A stretch of 64,000 nt of DNA from Nocardiopsis dassonvillei_B (GTDB taxonomy: Bacteria > Actinomycetota > Actinomycetes > Streptosporangiales > Streptosporangiaceae), in assembly GCF_964273065.1 (NCBI RefSeq), contig NZ_OZ186815.1, positions 4,402,001-4,466,000 of the forward strand. The letters run 5' to 3'. The notes beneath the pieces were generated by a model. That model worked only from the letters and a program-made list of their open reading frames with translations, did no database searches and was not told the origin of the DNA. Of the stretch, positions 15,840 to 23,483 are shown in pieces. Every line of letters begins with the position of its first letter. Positions within the stretch are counted from its first letter, which is position 1. The position numbers and the translations under genes are program-made.

Positions 15840-16196
15840 ATGCCGACCATGCCTGCCGGAAGCATCCTGCTCGGGAGCAGCCGGGCGGTGGAGATGCGCG
15901 AGTGGTACCGCAAGGTGCTCGCGCCGGACCACACCGGAGACGGGCCGATCGTCCTCGGGGAGCTGATGCTGGTCATCGACCAGCGCGACGACGTGGGGGA
16001 GGCCAACCCCGAGCCGGGCCGGTCGATCCTCAACTTCCACGTCGACGACTTCGAGGTGTTCGAGGAGCAGCTGGAGGCCGCGGGCGTGGAGTGGGTCGAG
16101 CGCGCCGCCGACCGGCCGTCCGGGAGGTTCGCCACGTTCAAGGACCCGGACGGCAACTACCTGCAGATCATCCGGTTCACGAAGCCGCCGCGCTGA
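15840..16196 (+). CDS. VOC-family protein (glyoxalase/bleomycin-resistance fold)
   Basis: A 118-residue vicinal-oxygen-chelate protein. The N-terminal beta-strand and helix SILLGSSRAVEMREWYRKVL open the fold. ILNFHVDDFEVFEEQLEAAGVEW and FKDPDGNYLQIIRF carry the conserved histidine and glutamine/acidic metal-site positions of one module. Members are glyoxalases, dioxygenases or antibiotic-binding proteins; none is specified here. The ATG at 15840 has AAGGAG upstream. It lies 108 bases after the ArsR gene on the same strand and may be part of that operon. Confidence 0.82.
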   Translation: MPTMPAGSILLGSSRAVEMREWYRKVLAPDHTGDGPIVLGELMLVIDQRDDVGEANPEPGRSILNFHVDDFEVFEEQLEAAGVEWVERAADRPSGRFATFKDPDGNYLQIIRFTKPPR

Positions 16197-16279
16197 CCGG
16201 TCCCCGCGAGGGGCCGGAGCACGCACCCGCGGTCTTCCGGCCCCCGCGGCCCCGTACGCTCTCCAGGTCAGCGCCGCCC

Positions 16280-17371
16280 CTACTCGGCGACCACGGTGTA
16301 GCGGTGGAGCCCACCGTCCCGCTCCTCAGGCTCCCGTGGATGGGACAGGTCGATCTCCACGCCGGGCAGTGCGGCGCGGACGCCCTCCCGGACCTCCTCG
16401 GACAGGTAGTGGTGGTGCAGGTCGAGCCGCTCCAGGTGGGTGAAGGCGTCGGCGTGCTCGATGAGGGCCAGCCCGCCCGCGTCGGACAGGTCGCCCAGGG
16501 ACAGGTCCAGGGTCTCCAGTCGGGCCAGCACGGGAGTCCCGGCCAGCACCGGTACCCACCCGTCCAGGTGCTCGGTGTTGCGCAGCCCAAGGTGACGCAG
16601 CGCCGGGAAAGCCCGCCCCGACAGCAGCGGCTCCAGGTCTTCGGGCCCGGTCTCCCCGCCGTACTCCTCCACTCCGGTCCACAGCTCCAGCCGCCGCAGC
16701 GCGGGCAGGTCGGCCGCGCACACCTGCCGGACGACCTCCGTCCGTAGGGCCCCGCTCTGCACGGCCAGCACGCGGAGCCGCTCGTGCCGTTCCACGTTCA
16801 GCCCCAGATCCCCGGTGCCCCCGCGCACCGTCAGCTCCTCCAGCGACGGCAGCGCCCCGACCAGCGGCCCCAGGTCGGTGTGGTGGATCCAGGAGATCTC
16901 GTTCTGGCGCTGGAGCACGTCTCCGTAGAACAGGTGCCGCAGCCCGGTCAGCCGCGGGGCCAGCGCGAGCAGGGACGCGAACACCCGGTCGGGGTCCGTG
17001 GTGGGTTCGTCGTCGGCCAGGTCGGCGACGACCAGAGCGGCCACCTGCTCCAGGGCCACCTCCTCACCGAAGCGGGCGATGTAGGCCCCCGCGTCCTCCA
17101 CCCGCTGGTACTGGTGGAAACGCTCCTGCTGCGCCTCCCGCAGGCCCAGGTCGATGTCACTGTCCAGCCGCAGCCGCCACGCGACGGTTCCGGGCGCGGC
17201 CGTCGCGGCCGCCAGCCGGGCGTGCGGCGGATAGGGGTCGGGCACCGGCCGACCGGAGCGGACCAGGGCCCGGTACCCGTGGTCGACGGTGTCGTACCCG
17301 GGGAACTCAACGACGGGCAGCCCGCCGAGTTCGGCGATGTGGTGCTCGTGCGGCCAGAGCTCTCGGGGCAT
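16280..17371 (-). CDS. STM4015-family leucine-rich-repeat-like protein, copy 3
   Basis: A 363-residue paralogue, the longest of the set. The signature AELGGLPVVEFPGYDTV follows a charged start (MPRELWPHEHH). ISWIHHTDLGPLVGALP, LEELTVRGGTG, LRRLELWTGVEEYGGE and LERLDLHHHYLSEEV are the leucine repeats in order. It ends in LHRYTVVAE. AGGAGAG precedes the ATG at 17371. The gene directly follows the gutted remnant, whose tail (YHYTAIAE) is the closest match to this copy's own tail. It should be read from the promoter element upstream of copy 4. Confidence 0.85.
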   Translation of the reverse strand: MPRELWPHEHHIAELGGLPVVEFPGYDTVDHGYRALVRSGRPVPDPYPPHARLAAATAAPGTVAWRLRLDSDIDLGLREAQQERFHQYQRVEDAGAYIARFGEEVALEQVAALVVADLADDEPTTDPDRVFASLLALAPRLTGLRHLFYGDVLQRQNEISWIHHTDLGPLVGALPSLEELTVRGGTGDLGLNVERHERLRVLAVQSGALRTEVVRQVCAADLPALRRLELWTGVEEYGGETGPEDLEPLLSGRAFPALRHLGLRNTEHLDGWVPVLAGTPVLARLETLDLSLGDLSDAGGLALIEHADAFTHLERLDLHHHYLSEEVREGVRAALPGVEIDLSHPREPEERDGGLHRYTVVAE

Positions 17372-17378
17372 GCCTCTC

Positions 17379-17615
17379 CTACTCGGCGATCGCGGTGTAG
17401 TGGTACGGCTCGCCCCACCACACCTCGGGTTCGAGGGGGTGGGACAGGTCGACGTCCACCCCGGGCGGTGATGTGCCCTCTTCGTTCGCTCCAGGGGACG
17501 CCTACCGGCGGGATCCGCCGCCCCGGCGCCCGGACGCATCCGGGACGGTGCCGTGGTCGGTGAGCCCCGCGACGGGCGGGCCGCCGAACCCGGCGGTCCG
17601 GGCCGGGTGCGGCGC
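17379..17615 (-). pseudogene. Remnant of a ninth STM4015 paralogue with internal deletion
   Basis: On the minus strand one frame first gives RTAGFGGPPVAGLTDHG, an eroded version of the family N-terminus (xEFGGLPVxEF). After a short spacer and a TAG stop (17502-17504) the same frame gives PPGVDVDLSHPLEPEVWWG and YHYTAIAE, the family C-terminus, ending at TAG 17379. About 280 residues of the middle are missing, and no start codon or ribosome site is left. The tail is most like copy 3, so the pair arose by tandem duplication followed by collapse of one copy. Confidence 0.8.
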
Positions 17616-17626
17616 GTGGTGTCACT

Positions 17627-18646
17627 TCACTCGGTGACCTCCGGGTAGCGCCAGTCGCCGTCCTGGGCCTGCCGGTCGCCGACGCGGACCTCCACGCCCG
17701 CCTCGGTGAAGGCGTCGCGGACCCGGCTCTCCGTCTCCTCGGACATGTAGTGGTGCTCCAGGTCCAGCCGTCCCAGCTCCCGGAACACCGGCGCGTCCAG
17801 CAGCACCCGCGCGCCCTCGTCGGTGAGCGTGCCCATGGACAGGTCCAGGGAGCGCAGCCGCCCCGTCACAGGGGCGTCGGCCAGGGCGCGCACCCACAGG
17901 TCGGTGTCCTCCGCGTTGCGCAGGCCCAGGTGGTTCAGCCGGGGGAACGCCTCGCCCGACAGCGTGCGGGCCAGGTGTTCGGGGGTGGTGTCGCCGCGGT
18001 AGCTCTCCACACCCAGCCACAGCTCCAGGTTCTCCAGCGCGGGCAGTTCGGCGGTGTCGATGCCGCGGGAGACCTCGGCGGGCAGGCCGCCGCTCTGCAC
18101 GGTGAGGGAGCGCAGTGAGTCGTGCCGCCCGATGTCCAGGCCCAACCGGCTCTTCTCGTGCATGTAGGGGTCGCCGGTGCCGCGCACCGCGAACTCCGTG
18201 AGGCCGGGCAGGGCCGCCAGCACCGGCGCCAGGTCGGGCTGGTGGATCCAGGAGATCTCCTGCTCCTCGGCGGTCAGGTCCCCGATGAACAGGGACCGCA
18301 GACCGGTGAACGCGGCGGCGTGCTCCACGAGGGCGTCCCGGGCCGGGGCGCCCGGCTCCTCGTCCTCGGAGGATCCGGCAGGGCCGATCACCATGGCCCG
18401 GACCTCGGCGGCGTCCACCGCCTCCACGAAGGAGGAGAAGTACTCCCCGAAGGGCTCCTCCGGCTCGTAGCTGTCGACCCCCAGCCGCCAGGCGTAGTCG
18501 CGGGCGGTGCGCAGGGCGGCGAGCTGCGCGAGCGCGTCGGGGGCCGGGCGGTCGCGGTACCGCTGCTCCGTCGAGGCCATGTCGTGGGGTGAGAGGTAGT
18601 CGAATACCGGCAGCCCGCCGAATTCGCTGAGGTGTTCGCCGATCAT
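17627..18646 (-). CDS. STM4015-family leucine-rich-repeat-like protein, copy 4
   Basis: A 339-residue paralogue with the signature SEFGGLPVFDYLSPHDM. It is followed by the acidic linker SSEDEEPGAPARDALVEHA, then EQEISWIHQPDLAPVLAALPGL and leucine repeats up to LGRLDLEHHYMSEETESRVRDAFTEAGVEV. The start at 18646 is chosen because AGGAG precedes it; an in-frame ATG at 18688 overlaps the shared upstream element and has no ribosome site. It heads a unit of copy 4, the remnant and copy 3. Its element is at 18692-18709. Confidence 0.85.
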   Translation of the reverse strand: MIGEHLSEFGGLPVFDYLSPHDMASTEQRYRDRPAPDALAQLAALRTARDYAWRLGVDSYEPEEPFGEYFSSFVEAVDAAEVRAMVIGPAGSSEDEEPGAPARDALVEHAAAFTGLRSLFIGDLTAEEQEISWIHQPDLAPVLAALPGLTEFAVRGTGDPYMHEKSRLGLDIGRHDSLRSLTVQSGGLPAEVSRGIDTAELPALENLELWLGVESYRGDTTPEHLARTLSGEAFPRLNHLGLRNAEDTDLWVRALADAPVTGRLRSLDLSMGTLTDEGARVLLDAPVFRELGRLDLEHHYMSEETESRVRDAFTEAGVEVRVGDRQAQDGDWRYPEVTE

Positions 18647-18691
18647 GGGTGGTGCTCCTGCCTGGTGTGGACGGGTCGGGCGGATCATGTC

Positions 18692-18709
18692 TAGCAGCCC
18701 GTGGTGACG
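18692..18709 (-). promoter_or_regulatory. Shared upstream element, STM4015 copies 4 and 3
   Basis: Minus-strand CGTC-N8-CTGCTA, 46 bases before the copy 4 start, in the 84-base gap between copies 5 and 4. Its presence inside the tandem array shows that copy 4 begins a separate transcription unit. Confidence 0.72.
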
Positions 18710-18730
18710 GCCCGGAGGCGGATGGGTCCG

Positions 18731-19729
18731 CTATTCGGAGACGGCCGGGTAGGTCCGCCAGGGCGCCCCGTCGAAGCGTTCCGCCGTGTCGACCTCCACC
18801 CCGGCTTCGGTGAGGGCCGCACGGACGCGGTCCTCCATGTCCTCGGTCATGAAGTGGTGGTGCAGGTCCAGGCGGCGCAGGTTCCGGAACCCCGGGCCGT
18901 CCAGCAGCACCCGGGCGCCGTCGTCCGTGAGGGTGCCCAGCGACAGGTCCAGGGCCTCCAGGCGCTCCAGCACGGGGGACCCGGCGAGCGCCCGCACCCA
19001 GTCGTCGGTCCGCTCGGCGTTGCGCAGCCCCAGCGACCGGACCCCGGTCAGGGCCCGGCCCTCCAGCAGCGGTGCCAGGTCCTCCACGGAGGTGGACCCT
19101 CCGTGGTCCTCCACCCCCAGCCACAGTTCGAGGTGCTCCAGGGCGGGCAGGCCTGCCGCCACCACGCCGCGGACGGTGGCGCCGGACAGGCCGCCGTTCT
19201 GGAGGGTCAGCGAACGCAGTGACGGGTGCTCGGCCACGCGCAGGCCCAGCTCGTCCCCTCCGCCGCGCACCGTCAGGTCGGTCAGGCCCGGGTAGGCGTC
19301 CAGCAGCGGCGCCAGGTCGCACTGGACGATCCACGAGATCTCGCTGTCCCCGGTGGTGTACTCGGTGAAGAACAGCGACCGCAGCCCGGTGAGCCGGTCG
19401 GCGTTGTCGACGAACAGGTCCCGGTAGTCCTCGGTGCTCTCCGACACCTCCAGTCCGAACCCGCCCGCGACGAGCGCCCGCACCCGGGCCGGGGCCACCA
19501 GCTCGAACAGCGCCTCCAGGTGCTCGTCGAAGCCCTCCTCCCGGCACCGGCACCAGGGCCCGTGCTCGGCGCAGCCGGGGTCGTGCGGCGGCCCCAGCCG
19601 CCAGGCGACCGAAGCCGGGTCGGCCAGGGCCGCGGCGAGGCGCGGGTCCCCGGGGCGGTCCCGCAGCTCGGAGAACGCCGCCACGGGCAGCCCGGCGAAC
19701 TCGGTGGAGTACTCCCAGAAGTCGGTCAT
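18731..19729 (-). CDS. STM4015-family leucine-rich-repeat-like protein, copy 5
   Basis: A 332-residue paralogue with the signature TEFAGLPVAAFSELRD. Unlike the others it has a small cysteine/histidine-rich insert near residues 48-62 (DPGCAEHGPWCRCREEG). SEISWIVQCDLAPLLDAYPGL and the leucine repeats LRSLTLQNGGL, LEHLELWLGVEDHGG and LRRLDLHHHFMTEDM follow. The ATG is behind GAGGGAA. It lies 19 bases after copy 6 and is the last gene of the 8-7-6-5 unit. Confidence 0.85.
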   Translation of the reverse strand: MTDFWEYSTEFAGLPVAAFSELRDRPGDPRLAAALADPASVAWRLGPPHDPGCAEHGPWCRCREEGFDEHLEALFELVAPARVRALVAGGFGLEVSESTEDYRDLFVDNADRLTGLRSLFFTEYTTGDSEISWIVQCDLAPLLDAYPGLTDLTVRGGGDELGLRVAEHPSLRSLTLQNGGLSGATVRGVVAAGLPALEHLELWLGVEDHGGSTSVEDLAPLLEGRALTGVRSLGLRNAERTDDWVRALAGSPVLERLEALDLSLGTLTDDGARVLLDGPGFRNLRRLDLHHHFMTEDMEDRVRAALTEAGVEVDTAERFDGAPWRTYPAVSE

Positions 19730-19748
19730 GGTTCCCTCGGGCCCGGGA

Positions 19749-20732
19749 TCACTCGGTGACGGACGGGTAGCGGCGGTTGCCGTCGAGGCGTTCGGACACG
19801 TCCAGTTCGACCCCGGCGGCGGTGAAGGCCTCGCGGACGCGCTGCTCCATGCCCTCGGACATGGCGTGGTGGTGCAGGTCCAGGCGGCGCAGGTTCCGGA
19901 ACCCCGGGGCGTCCAGCAGGATCCGGGCGCCCTCGTCGGTGAGGGTGCCCTCGGACAGGTCCAGGGCCTCCAGCCGCTCCAGCACGGGGGAGCCGGCGAC
20001 GGCCCGGACCCAGGTGTCGGTCTCCTCGGCGTTGCGCAGGCCCAGCGACCTGACCCCGGTGTGGACCTCGCCGTTCAGCAGCGGAGCGAGGTCCTCGGGG
20101 GTGGTGTCGCCCCCGTAGTGCAGGACGCCGAGCCACAGTTCCAGGTGTTCCAGCGCCGGGTAGTCGGAGGCCAGCACCTCGCGGGCGAGGGAGGCGGGCA
20201 GGCCGCCGCCCTGGAGGGTGAGCGAGCGCAGGGAGCGGTGCTCCCGCACCGGCAGGGACAGGGAGATCGTCCCGCGGATGCCCAGCCGCTCCAGCCGCGG
20301 GAGGGCCTCCGGGATCGCGGACAGGTCGCCGTGCTCCAACCAGGAGGCCTCGGCCTCGTCGTAGGTGAGGTCGGCGTAGAAGAGCGACCGCAGCCCGGTC
20401 CAGCGGGGCGCGCACGCCAGCAGCGCGTCCCGGACCGGGTCGGCGTCGGCGACGTCCATGGTCTCGTGGACGTTCCCGACGACCAGGGCCGCCACGGCGG
20501 CGGGGTCCACCTCGGCGCAGAAGCGCTCGTAGTACCGCAGGGCGGACTTCCGGTCGCCCCCTTCCACGCCTTCGGAGTCGCTCAGCCGCCAGGCGTAGGC
20601 GCCCGGGGTCCGCGCGGCCGCGAGCATCGCCAGCGGGTCCGCCTCCTGGCGGCCCGCGGCCATGGCCTCCCGGCTGCGGAATTCGAACACCGGTAGTCCG
20701 GCGTACTCGGTCAGGTGGGTGTTGAAGGTCAA
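19749..20732 (-). CDS. STM4015-family leucine-rich-repeat-like protein, copy 6 (TTG start)
   Basis: A 327-residue paralogue with TEYAGLPVFEFRSREAM near the start. The central segment is EASWLEHGDLSAIPEALPRL. The leucine repeats include LRSLTLQGGGLP, LEHLELWLGVLHYGGD and LRRLDLHHHAMSEGMEQRVREAF. The start codon is TTG at 20732: the family N-terminus (TFNTHLTEYAGLP) begins there, AAAGG precedes it, and no ATG or GTG lies near. It lies between copies 7 and 5 with short gaps and is near-identical in layout to copy 7. Confidence 0.83.
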   Translation of the reverse strand: MTFNTHLTEYAGLPVFEFRSREAMAAGRQEADPLAMLAAARTPGAYAWRLSDSEGVEGGDRKSALRYYERFCAEVDPAAVAALVVGNVHETMDVADADPVRDALLACAPRWTGLRSLFYADLTYDEAEASWLEHGDLSAIPEALPRLERLGIRGTISLSLPVREHRSLRSLTLQGGGLPASLAREVLASDYPALEHLELWLGVLHYGGDTTPEDLAPLLNGEVHTGVRSLGLRNAEETDTWVRAVAGSPVLERLEALDLSEGTLTDEGARILLDAPGFRNLRRLDLHHHAMSEGMEQRVREAFTAAGVELDVSERLDGNRRYPSVTE

Positions 20733-20771
20733 GGACTCGCCTTTCGGGGGGCAGGGGGTGAACGGAGGGGC

Positions 20772-21794
20772 CTACTCGCCGACCAGGGGGTAGCGGTCGT
20801 CCTCGCCGCCCTTGAGGCGTCCGGACACGTCGATCCCGACCCCGGCGGCGGTGAAGGCCTCGCGGACCCGCTGCTCCGTCTCCTCGGTCATGAAGTGGTG
20901 GTGCAGGTCCAGCCGCTCCAGTCCACGGAACCCCGGGGTGTCGAGCAGGACCTGCGCCCCCTCGTCGGTGAGGGTGCCCTCGGAGAGGTCCAGGACCTCC
21001 AGCCGCTCCAGGACCGGGGAGTCCGCGACCGCCCGGACCCAGGTGTCGGTCTCCTCGGCGTTGCGCAGCCCCAGGGAGCGGACCCCGGTGTGGACCTCGC
21101 CGTTCAGCAGCGGCGCGAGGTCCTCGGGGGTGGTGGTGCCGCCGTAGTTCTCCATGCCCAGCCACAGTTCCAGGTGCTCCAGCGCCGGGTAGCGGGAGGC
21201 CAGCACCTGCCCGGCCAGCCCGGCCGGGAGCCCGCCGCCCTGGAGGGTGAGGGAGCGCAGCGCCGGGTGCTCCTCCACCGCCAGGGACATGTCGCCGGTC
21301 CCGCGGACGCCCAGCCGCTCCAGGTGGGGGAAGGCGGCCAGGACGGCGGCCATGTCCTCGTTCCTGAGCCAGGAGGCCTCGTACTCGTGGTAGGTGAGGT
21401 CGGCGTAGAAGAGCGACCGCAGCCCGGTCCAGCGGGGCGCGCACGCCAGCAGCGCGTCCCGGACCGGCCCGGGGTCGTCCATGTCGATGGTCTCCTCGAC
21501 GTTGCCGACCACCAGGGCCGACACCGACTCCGGGGGGACCTCCGAGCAGAACCGCTCGTAGTACCGGAGCACGAAGTCCCCCTCGCGGGGCTCCCAGCCC
21601 TCGGCGTCGCGCAGCCGCCAGGCGAACGACTCCGGGGTGCGCAGGGCGGCGAGCAGCGCCAGCGGGTCGTCCGTGTCCCGGCGGCCGCTGGGGTGCTCCT
21701 CGGCCCAGCGGCGCTGGGCGGCCATGCCCTCCGGGGAGCGGTACTCGAACACCGGCAGCCCGGCGAACTCGGTCATGTGGGCGTTGAAGGTCAA
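20772..21794 (-). CDS. STM4015-family leucine-rich-repeat-like protein, copy 7 (TTG start)
   Basis: A 340-residue paralogue with TEFAGLPVFEYRSPEGM. A lysine/arginine-poor insert after it (RRWAEEHPSGRRDTDD) is absent from copy 6. EASWLRNEDMAAVLAAFPHL and the usual leucine repeats follow, ending in LERLDLHHHFMTEETEQRVREAF and KGGEDDRYPLVGE. The best start is TTG at 21794 (TFNAHMTEFAGLP), parallel to copy 6; an ATG six codons in (MTEF) is possible but would lose a conserved leader. GAGAGG precedes the TTG. It lies 49 bases after copy 8. Confidence 0.83.
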   Translation of the reverse strand: MTFNAHMTEFAGLPVFEYRSPEGMAAQRRWAEEHPSGRRDTDDPLALLAALRTPESFAWRLRDAEGWEPREGDFVLRYYERFCSEVPPESVSALVVGNVEETIDMDDPGPVRDALLACAPRWTGLRSLFYADLTYHEYEASWLRNEDMAAVLAAFPHLERLGVRGTGDMSLAVEEHPALRSLTLQGGGLPAGLAGQVLASRYPALEHLELWLGMENYGGTTTPEDLAPLLNGEVHTGVRSLGLRNAEETDTWVRAVADSPVLERLEVLDLSEGTLTDEGAQVLLDTPGFRGLERLDLHHHFMTEETEQRVREAFTAAGVGIDVSGRLKGGEDDRYPLVGE

Positions 21795-21843
21795 GGTCGG
21801 GGCCTCTCAGGGGTGCGGTTCGGGACAGGAGCGGAGGACGGGC

Positions 21844-22863
21844 TCACTCGGTGACGGACGGGTAGTAGCGGTACTCCCACTCCTCCTCGTCGTCGTCGCC
21901 GTCCTCCCACTCCTCGTCGTCCTCGGGCTCCTCCCGCTCGGACACGTCGACGGTGACGCCCGCGGCGGCGAACACCTCCGCGACGCGCTGCTCCATGTCC
22001 TCGGACATGTAGTGGTGATGCAGGTCCAGCCGCTCCAGTTCACGGAATCCCGGGGTGTCGAGCAGGATCTGCGCGCCCTTGTCGGTGAGGGTGCCCTCGG
22101 ACAGGTCCAGGACCTCCAGCCGCCCCAGGACCGGGGACGCGGCGACCGCCTCCACCCACCGGTCGGTGTACTGGGCGTTGCGCAGCCCCAGGGAGCGGAC
22201 GCCGGTGTGGACCTCTCCGTTCAGCAGCGGGGCCAGCACCTCCGGGTCGGTGTCCCCGTCGTAGTCGGGAACGCCGATCCACAGTTCCAGGTGCTCCAGG
22301 TTCGGGAGGCGGGCCGCGAGCACCTGGCGGGCCAGGCCCGCGGGCAGCCCGCCGCCCTGGAGGGTGAGCGAGCGCAGCGCCGGGTGCCCGTCCACCTCCA
22401 GTGACAGGCCGCCGGTCCCGCGTACGGCGAACCGTTCCAGGCCGGGCAGCGCGTCCAGCAGCGGCCCCAGATCGCCGTGGCGCATCCAGGACACCTCGCT
22501 GTCCTGGAAGGTGAGGTCGGCGAAGAACAGGGAACGGAGCCCGGTGAGCCGGGGCGCGTGCGCCACCAGGGCGTCGCGCACCGGATCGGAGTTGCTCACG
22601 TTCATCGTGTCCGAGATGTTCCCGACGACCACGGCCGTCACCTCCGGCGCGGTGGGCTCGGCGGCGAACCGGCCGAAGTACCCGTCGACCCCGCCGTGCT
22701 CCTTCGAGGTCTCCGTGCCCCCGTGGTCGGCGAGCAGCCAGGCGTAGGCCGCCGGGTCGCGCAGGGCGGCGAGCATCGCCAGCGGGTCGTCCGCCCGGTC
22801 CGCCGGGCGGTACTCGAACACGGGAAGTCCCGCGTACTCGGTCAGGTAGGAGCTGAACGCCAT
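21844..22863 (-). CDS. STM4015-family leucine-rich-repeat-like protein, copy 8
   Basis: A 339-residue paralogue that opens the four-gene tandem 8-7-6-5. The signature TEYAGLPVFEYRPADR is at residues 8-23, EVSWMRHGDLGPLLDALPGL is central, and the leucine repeats end in LERLDLHHHYMSEDMEQRVAEVF. The C-terminus has a long acidic run (EEPEDDEEWEDGDDDEEEW) before the family YRYYPSVTE tail, like the acidic tail of copy 2. The ATG at 22863 follows GAGGA. The shared element is 43 bases upstream. Confidence 0.85.
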   Translation of the reverse strand: MAFSSYLTEYAGLPVFEYRPADRADDPLAMLAALRDPAAYAWLLADHGGTETSKEHGGVDGYFGRFAAEPTAPEVTAVVVGNISDTMNVSNSDPVRDALVAHAPRLTGLRSLFFADLTFQDSEVSWMRHGDLGPLLDALPGLERFAVRGTGGLSLEVDGHPALRSLTLQGGGLPAGLARQVLAARLPNLEHLELWIGVPDYDGDTDPEVLAPLLNGEVHTGVRSLGLRNAQYTDRWVEAVAASPVLGRLEVLDLSEGTLTDKGAQILLDTPGFRELERLDLHHHYMSEDMEQRVAEVFAAAGVTVDVSEREEPEDDEEWEDGDDDEEEWEYRYYPSVTE

Positions 22864-22905
22864 GGGGGGTCCTCGGGGTGGGCGGTGGCAGGAGGAACCC
22901 AGGAA

Positions 22906-22923
22906 TAGCAGAGCCGGGTGACG
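22906..22923 (-). promoter_or_regulatory. Shared upstream element, STM4015 copies 8-5
   Basis: Minus-strand CGTC-N8-CTGCTA, 43 bases before the copy 8 start. It is the fourth exact instance of the pattern and is placed at the head of the four-gene tandem. Confidence 0.72.
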
Positions 22924-23012
22924 AACGGTCCTCCGCCGCCGAAACCCTCGGTCCCGTGCCGCCGGAAGCCCCCGCCGCCGAAGCCCGGTCCCCGCCGCCG
23001 CGGCCCCGGCAC

Positions 23013-23462
23013 TCACGGCTGCTCCGCCGACGGCCGTTCCGCGCGTGCGGCACGCGCGTGGCAGCCCGACTCCACGGCCTCCTCCAGCATCCGCCGGAAC
23101 CTCGGGCACTCCAGCACGTCCCCCGACTCGCACGCCACCGCGTGCGACACCATCTCCCGGGCGGCCCGCAGCCGCTCCATGCGCTCGTCCAGCTCCGCCA
23201 GGTGCTCGGCCAGCGCCGCCCCCCGCCGTTCGGCGCCCACCGCGACCAGCTCCCGGATCCGGTCCAGGCTCATCCCGGCGTCCTGCGCGCTCAGGACCAG
23301 CGCCACCCGCAACCGCTGCTCGGGGGTGTAGCGCCGCTGCCCGCCCACCCGGCGGGCGGGTTCCAGCACCCCCTTCTCCTCCCAGTGCCGCAGCACGTGC
23401 GGGCCCAGCCCGAACTCCGCGGCGAGATCCCCTATGGACAGTTCCCCGGCACTTGACCTCAT
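23013..23462 (-). CDS. MerR-family transcriptional regulator
   Basis: A 149-residue MerR protein. LSIGDLAAEFGLGPHVLRHWEEKGVL is the helix-turn-helix, and GQRRYTPEQRLRVALVLSAQDAGMSLDRIREL the wing and second helix pair. A long dimer helix follows, then a C-terminal ACESGDVLECPRFRRMLEEAVESGC with three cysteines that could bind a metal or sense redox. The ATG at 23462 appears leaderless: TTGACA, an 18-base gap and a weak -10 (CTTCAT) end 6 bases before it. An upstream TTG is possible but would put the operator inside the gene. It is divergent from a methyltransferase. Confidence 0.85.
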   Translation of the reverse strand: MRSSAGELSIGDLAAEFGLGPHVLRHWEEKGVLEPARRVGGQRRYTPEQRLRVALVLSAQDAGMSLDRIRELVAVGAERRGAALAEHLAELDERMERLRAAREMVSHAVACESGDVLECPRFRRMLEEAVESGCHARAARAERPSAEQP

Positions 23463-23483
23463 GTCGACATGAAGTTCCACACT
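23453..23483 (+). promoter_or_regulatory. MerR-type promoter with 19-bp spacer and central dyad
   Basis: TTGACC (23453-23458), a 19-base spacer, then CACACT (23478-23483), reading toward the methyltransferase. The perfect palindrome CATGTCGACATG (23460-23471) is inside the spacer. A long spacer with a centred dyad is the hallmark of promoters that MerR proteins activate by twisting the DNA. The dyad also covers the regulator's own start codon, so it should autorepress. Confidence 0.8.

Noticed and set aside
16280..22863. A CRISPR-like or satellite repeat array
   Set aside because: The repetition comes from protein paralogues of about 1 kb, with no short regularly spaced repeat.
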